The notes below the pieces were generated by a model that was not told where the DNA came from, made no database searches, and was given only the letters and a program-made list of their open reading frames with translations. A program made the position numbers and the translations under genes. Shown here piece by piece: positions 61,893 to 64,000 of a stretch of 64,000 nucleotides of DNA (position 1 is its first letter; the number at the start of each line of letters is the position of its first letter). This DNA comes from Actinorhabdospora filicis (GTDB taxonomy: Bacteria > Actinomycetota > Actinomycetes > Mycobacteriales > Micromonosporaceae): positions 2,349,571 through 2,413,570 of the forward strand of contig NZ_BSTX01000001.1 of assembly GCF_030269765.1 (NCBI RefSeq), in the 5' to 3' direction.

Positions 61893-62516
61893 TTGAGCGC
61901 GAAGAACGACCACGGCCTGGAACGGATGACGTTCTTCTCCGACGCCGTCATCGCCATCATGCTGACCCTGCTGGCGATCGAGCTGCCGGTGCCGGAGGTC
62001 GACAGCCCGGCGGCGCTCTGGCACGGCCTCGCCGAGCACTCCGACGAGTACACCGCCTTCCTCATCTCCTTCTGCGTGATCGCCGCGACCTGGGTGGCGC
62101 ACCACATGCTGTTCATCCACGTCCGCCGCGCCGACCCGGCGCTGGTCACGCTGAACCTGCTGTCGCTGCTGGCCTACGTCCTCATCCCCTGGGCCAGCAA
62201 GACCCTCGGCGAGGTGGACAACGGCGCCGGCGTCATCGTCTACTCCGCGGCCATGACCTTCCTCGGCCTGACGATGCTCCTGGTGGCCCGCCAAGCCGTC
62301 CGCGCCAAGCTCATCGACCCCGAGGCGCCGCGCGGCGTCATCAACGGCATCCGCGCCTGGGCGGCGATGACCACGGCGATGTTCGCGGTGTCCATCCCGC
62401 TGGCGCTGATCCTGGGCCGCCACACGATGTGGGTGTGGCCGGTGGGTTACGTCGGCCTGCGCCTGGCCGCGGAGTTCTACACGCGCCGGGCGCGCCGGAA
62501 GGGTGCGGCGGAGTAG
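61893..62516 (+). CDS. TMEM175-like (DUF1211) potassium channel protein
   Basis: With TTG 61893 as start (GGGAG upstream) the protein is 207 aa with six TM helices. The first helix carries the family motif MTFFSDAVIAIMLTLLAIEL, the FSD-containing pore helix of bacterial TMEM175 K+ channels. It is probably a potassium-conducting membrane protein; selectivity is inferred from the family. Confidence 0.85.
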   Translation: MSAKNDHGLERMTFFSDAVIAIMLTLLAIELPVPEVDSPAALWHGLAEHSDEYTAFLISFCVIAATWVAHHMLFIHVRRADPALVTLNLLSLLAYVLIPWASKTLGEVDNGAGVIVYSAAMTFLGLTMLLVARQAVRAKLIDPEAPRGVINGIRAWAAMTTAMFAVSIPLALILGRHTMWVWPVGYVGLRLAAEFYTRRARRKGAAE

Positions 62517-62541
62517 CGGGACGGGCGACCACCCCGCCCCC

Positions 62542-63228
62542 TCACGCGTCCAGCCGCGCCCGGATCGCCGCCACCACACCGCTCAGATCGGGGACGACCA
62601 CATGCGCGCCGGCCGCCGCGAGCCGCTCGGCGCTGCTGCGTCCGGTGGCCACGCCGACGGCGATGGCGCCCCGGTCGAGGGCGCCCTTCACGTCGTGCGG
62701 GGTGTCGCCGATGACCACCACGCGCGCCGGATCGATCGCCAGGCCGTGGCGCGCCTGGGCACGCTCGCGGGCGAGGGCGACCAGGACGGCCCGGTCGTGG
62801 TCGTCGTCGCCATAGGCGCCCACGGTGAAGTCGATGGCGTGGTGCAGGCCGAAGGCGGCGAGCTTCATCTCCGCGATCGAGCGCAGGTTGCCCGTCACCA
62901 CCGACTGCAGGACGCCGTCCCCCGCCAGCCCGGCGATCGCCGCGGCGGCCCCGGGCAGGGCGTGGCCGGACGCGCGCATGCGCGGCTCCAGCGTCCTGGC
63001 CGCCGCTTCGAGCGCGGTGTAGAAGACGGCGAAGTCGCCGGTCTCGATCCCGTTCAGCGCGAGGGTCTCGGTGAGGATCGCCTTCTCCGTCCGGCCCGCC
63101 ATGTCGGCGACCGCGCCCATCTCCCGTCCGGTCACCGCCTTGAACGCGATGGCGTACAGCTCGGCGCCCATTCCGACCGTGTTCACCAGCGTCAGGTCGA
63201 TGTCCCACAGGATCAGCGTGTTCGTCAC
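62542..63228 (-). CDS. HAD-superfamily phosphatase
   Basis: From GTG 63228, 228 aa: ILWDIDLTLVNTVG (motif I), VVTGNLRS (motif II) and VVVIGDTPHDVKGAL (motif IV), of the phosphoglycolate phosphatase-like subgroup. It overlaps no neighbour; two small membrane-protein genes lie upstream. Confidence 0.88.
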   Translation of the reverse strand: MTNTLILWDIDLTLVNTVGMGAELYAIAFKAVTGREMGAVADMAGRTEKAILTETLALNGIETGDFAVFYTALEAAARTLEPRMRASGHALPGAAAAIAGLAGDGVLQSVVTGNLRSIAEMKLAAFGLHHAIDFTVGAYGDDDHDRAVLVALARERAQARHGLAIDPARVVVIGDTPHDVKGALDRGAIAVGVATGRSSAERLAAAGAHVVVPDLSGVVAAIRARLDA

Positions 63229-63239
63229 GGGGACGCAGA

Positions 63240-63473
63240 CTAGTCGTCGTCGCGGCGTCCGCGCATCCGCCGGACGCGCTTGCGGATGTAGTGGACGGCC
63301 GCCAGACCGCCGATGACGATGGGGATCGAGACGGGCCACATGGACGTGTAGGTGAGCACCAGGACCAGCGCCTCGACGCCGATCAGCGAACCGGCGGCGA
63401 GGTAGGCGGCGGAGACGCCGAGCTTGAGGCGCTCGGAGACGGTGAAGACGGCACGGTGGACGAACTTGCGCAC
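63240..63473 (-). CDS. Small membrane protein
   Basis: From GTG 63473, 77 aa with two TM helices (LKLGVSAAYLAAGSLIGVEALVLVL, VSIPIVIGGLAAVHYI) and a basic, Asp-ended tail (RKRVRRMRGRRDDD). No family recognised; the start is a guess among several in-frame codons. Confidence 0.55.
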   Translation of the reverse strand: MRKFVHRAVFTVSERLKLGVSAAYLAAGSLIGVEALVLVLTYTSMWPVSIPIVIGGLAAVHYIRKRVRRMRGRRDDD

Positions 63474-63546
63474 GGCGGGACTCTTCTCGCTCGAAGGACG
63501 GTCGATGGAATCGATCGCCTCGCGAGAACGCCCGCATCGGCGGCGC

Positions 63547-63849
63547 TCACGCGAAGGCGTGACCGCCGGGCGAGGGCGCGCGGGCGCGCACGGCACCGGG
63601 AATCCCCGGGTCAGAGGGCGTGCGGACGCCGGGTGAGCCGGTCCGCGCGACCCGCGGCGGGCCGTGCGCCGGGGCCGCTGCGACGCGCAGCAGGCGATGG
63701 ACCAGCCACCGCAGCGTCGGGACGACCACCATCGCGCCGGCCACCAGCAGCAGGATCACCAGCGCCGGAAGCGGTTCGACGCGCGAGTTCACGCCGACCG
63801 CGAGGAGCAAGACGAGGAAGCGCGCGACCATCGCCGTCTGGACGACCAA
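63547..63849 (-). CDS. Small membrane protein
   Basis: From TTG 63849 behind GGGAGG, 100 aa (ATG 63831 is an alternative). Two hydrophobic helices (ARFLVLLLAVGVN, LPALVILLLVAGAMVVVPTL) precede an Arg/Pro-rich tail. It overlaps the next upstream stop codon region closely (13 bp gap), so it is likely cotranscribed with the partial gene. Confidence 0.5.
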   Translation of the reverse strand: MVVQTAMVARFLVLLLAVGVNSRVEPLPALVILLLVAGAMVVVPTLRWLVHRLLRVAAAPAHGPPRVARTGSPGVRTPSDPGIPGAVRARAPSPGGHAFA

Positions 63850-63862
63850 GGCGCACCTCCCG

Positions 63863-64000
63863 TCAGTTCTCCGTATCGACTGTATCGCCGCCCTGGTGCG
63901 CGGCCCAGACATAGGTTTCGGGCAGCAACTCGGCGATCGGCACCGACCGCAGGTCCTCGCCCCGGCCCACGATCACCTCCACCCGAGGGAAGTAGTCGAG
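63863..64000 (-). CDS. 3' end of an unidentified gene (partial)
   Basis: Reading leftward from the window edge gives 45 codons (LDYFPRVEVIVGRGEDLRSV, then PETYVWAAHQGGDTVDTEN) and TGA at 63863-63865. The composition is coding-like. Too little is present to name it. Confidence 0.6.
   Translation of the reverse strand, partial: LDYFPRVEVIVGRGEDLRSVPIAELLPETYVWAAHQGGDTVDTEN

Overview
The window is about 70% GC with codon third positions almost all G or C. It carries several actinomycete hallmarks: a BldN-type ECF sigma factor with an N-terminal extension, an XRE/DUF5753 + DUF397 pair, SARP and LAL regulators, a PASTA-less membrane Ser/Thr kinase, a CGNR zinc-finger regulator and ESX-type small proteins. 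The best guess is a filamentous actinobacterium, perhaps of the Streptosporangiales/Actinomadura type; the genus is inference.

Region 1 (1-30 kb) looks like ordinary chromosome. It runs from the 3' end of an old-yellow-enzyme-type oxidoreductase through a GIY-YIG (T5orf172) protein, an ECF sigma factor, a lipoprotein, a Ser/Thr kinase, two HAD phosphatases, the bldN/DUF5667 locus, a glutaredoxin, an HExxH membrane peptidase, XRE/DUF397, MarR/NmrA, proline dehydrogenase, CGNR, two TetR-MFS pairs with visible operators, an FAD monooxygenase, an epimerase and a LAL-type LuxR regulator. The 3' end of that LAL gene has been duplicated in tandem.

Region 2 (30.3-53.2 kb) behaves like an island. It starts at a tRNA-Lys(UUU), whose downstream ~116 bp (with a 14-bp-stem hairpin) recurs at 53.1 kb. 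Inside are a broken NB-ARC/TPR gene, an SdpA/SdpB-like pair preceded by a small membrane peptide gene, a two-domain GNAT protein, an AfsR-like SARP-NB-ARC-TPR regulator, an XRE-SARP fusion, and a 12-gene leftward RiPP operon (51,962 to 39,230).

The RiPP operon, in transcription order, is: a 46-aa precursor gene; a B12-radical SAM RiPP C-methyltransferase; a DUF5825 partner; an E1-like leader-binding protein; an azoline-forming YcaO with a C-terminal PxPxP; a SagB-type dehydrogenase; an MmgE/PrpD protein; a 2OG-Fe(II) oxygenase; a cupin-like protein of unknown role; a second (prolyl-4-hydroxylase-like) 2OG oxygenase; an S9 prolyl-oligopeptidase; and an MFS exporter. Genes overlap by ATGA/GTGA or lie a few bases apart. 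The precursor has no Cys and a single Pro (P34), so the S9 peptidase may release the 12-residue core SSDNGTSFWGAE. The predicted product is a Ser/Thr-derived oxazol(in)e peptide, C-methylated and hydroxylated, possibly further changed by the PrpD-like and cupin proteins. This gene combination is not one I can match to a named RiPP class.

Region 3 (53.2-64 kb) returns to ordinary chromosome: gene debris, an AbiEii-like nucleotidyltransferase, two secreted beta-lactamase-fold serine hydrolases, a LysR/DHFR-like divergent pair, a small secreted protein, an ESX-type trio, a TMEM175-like channel, a HAD phosphatase, two small membrane proteins and the 3' end of one more gene.
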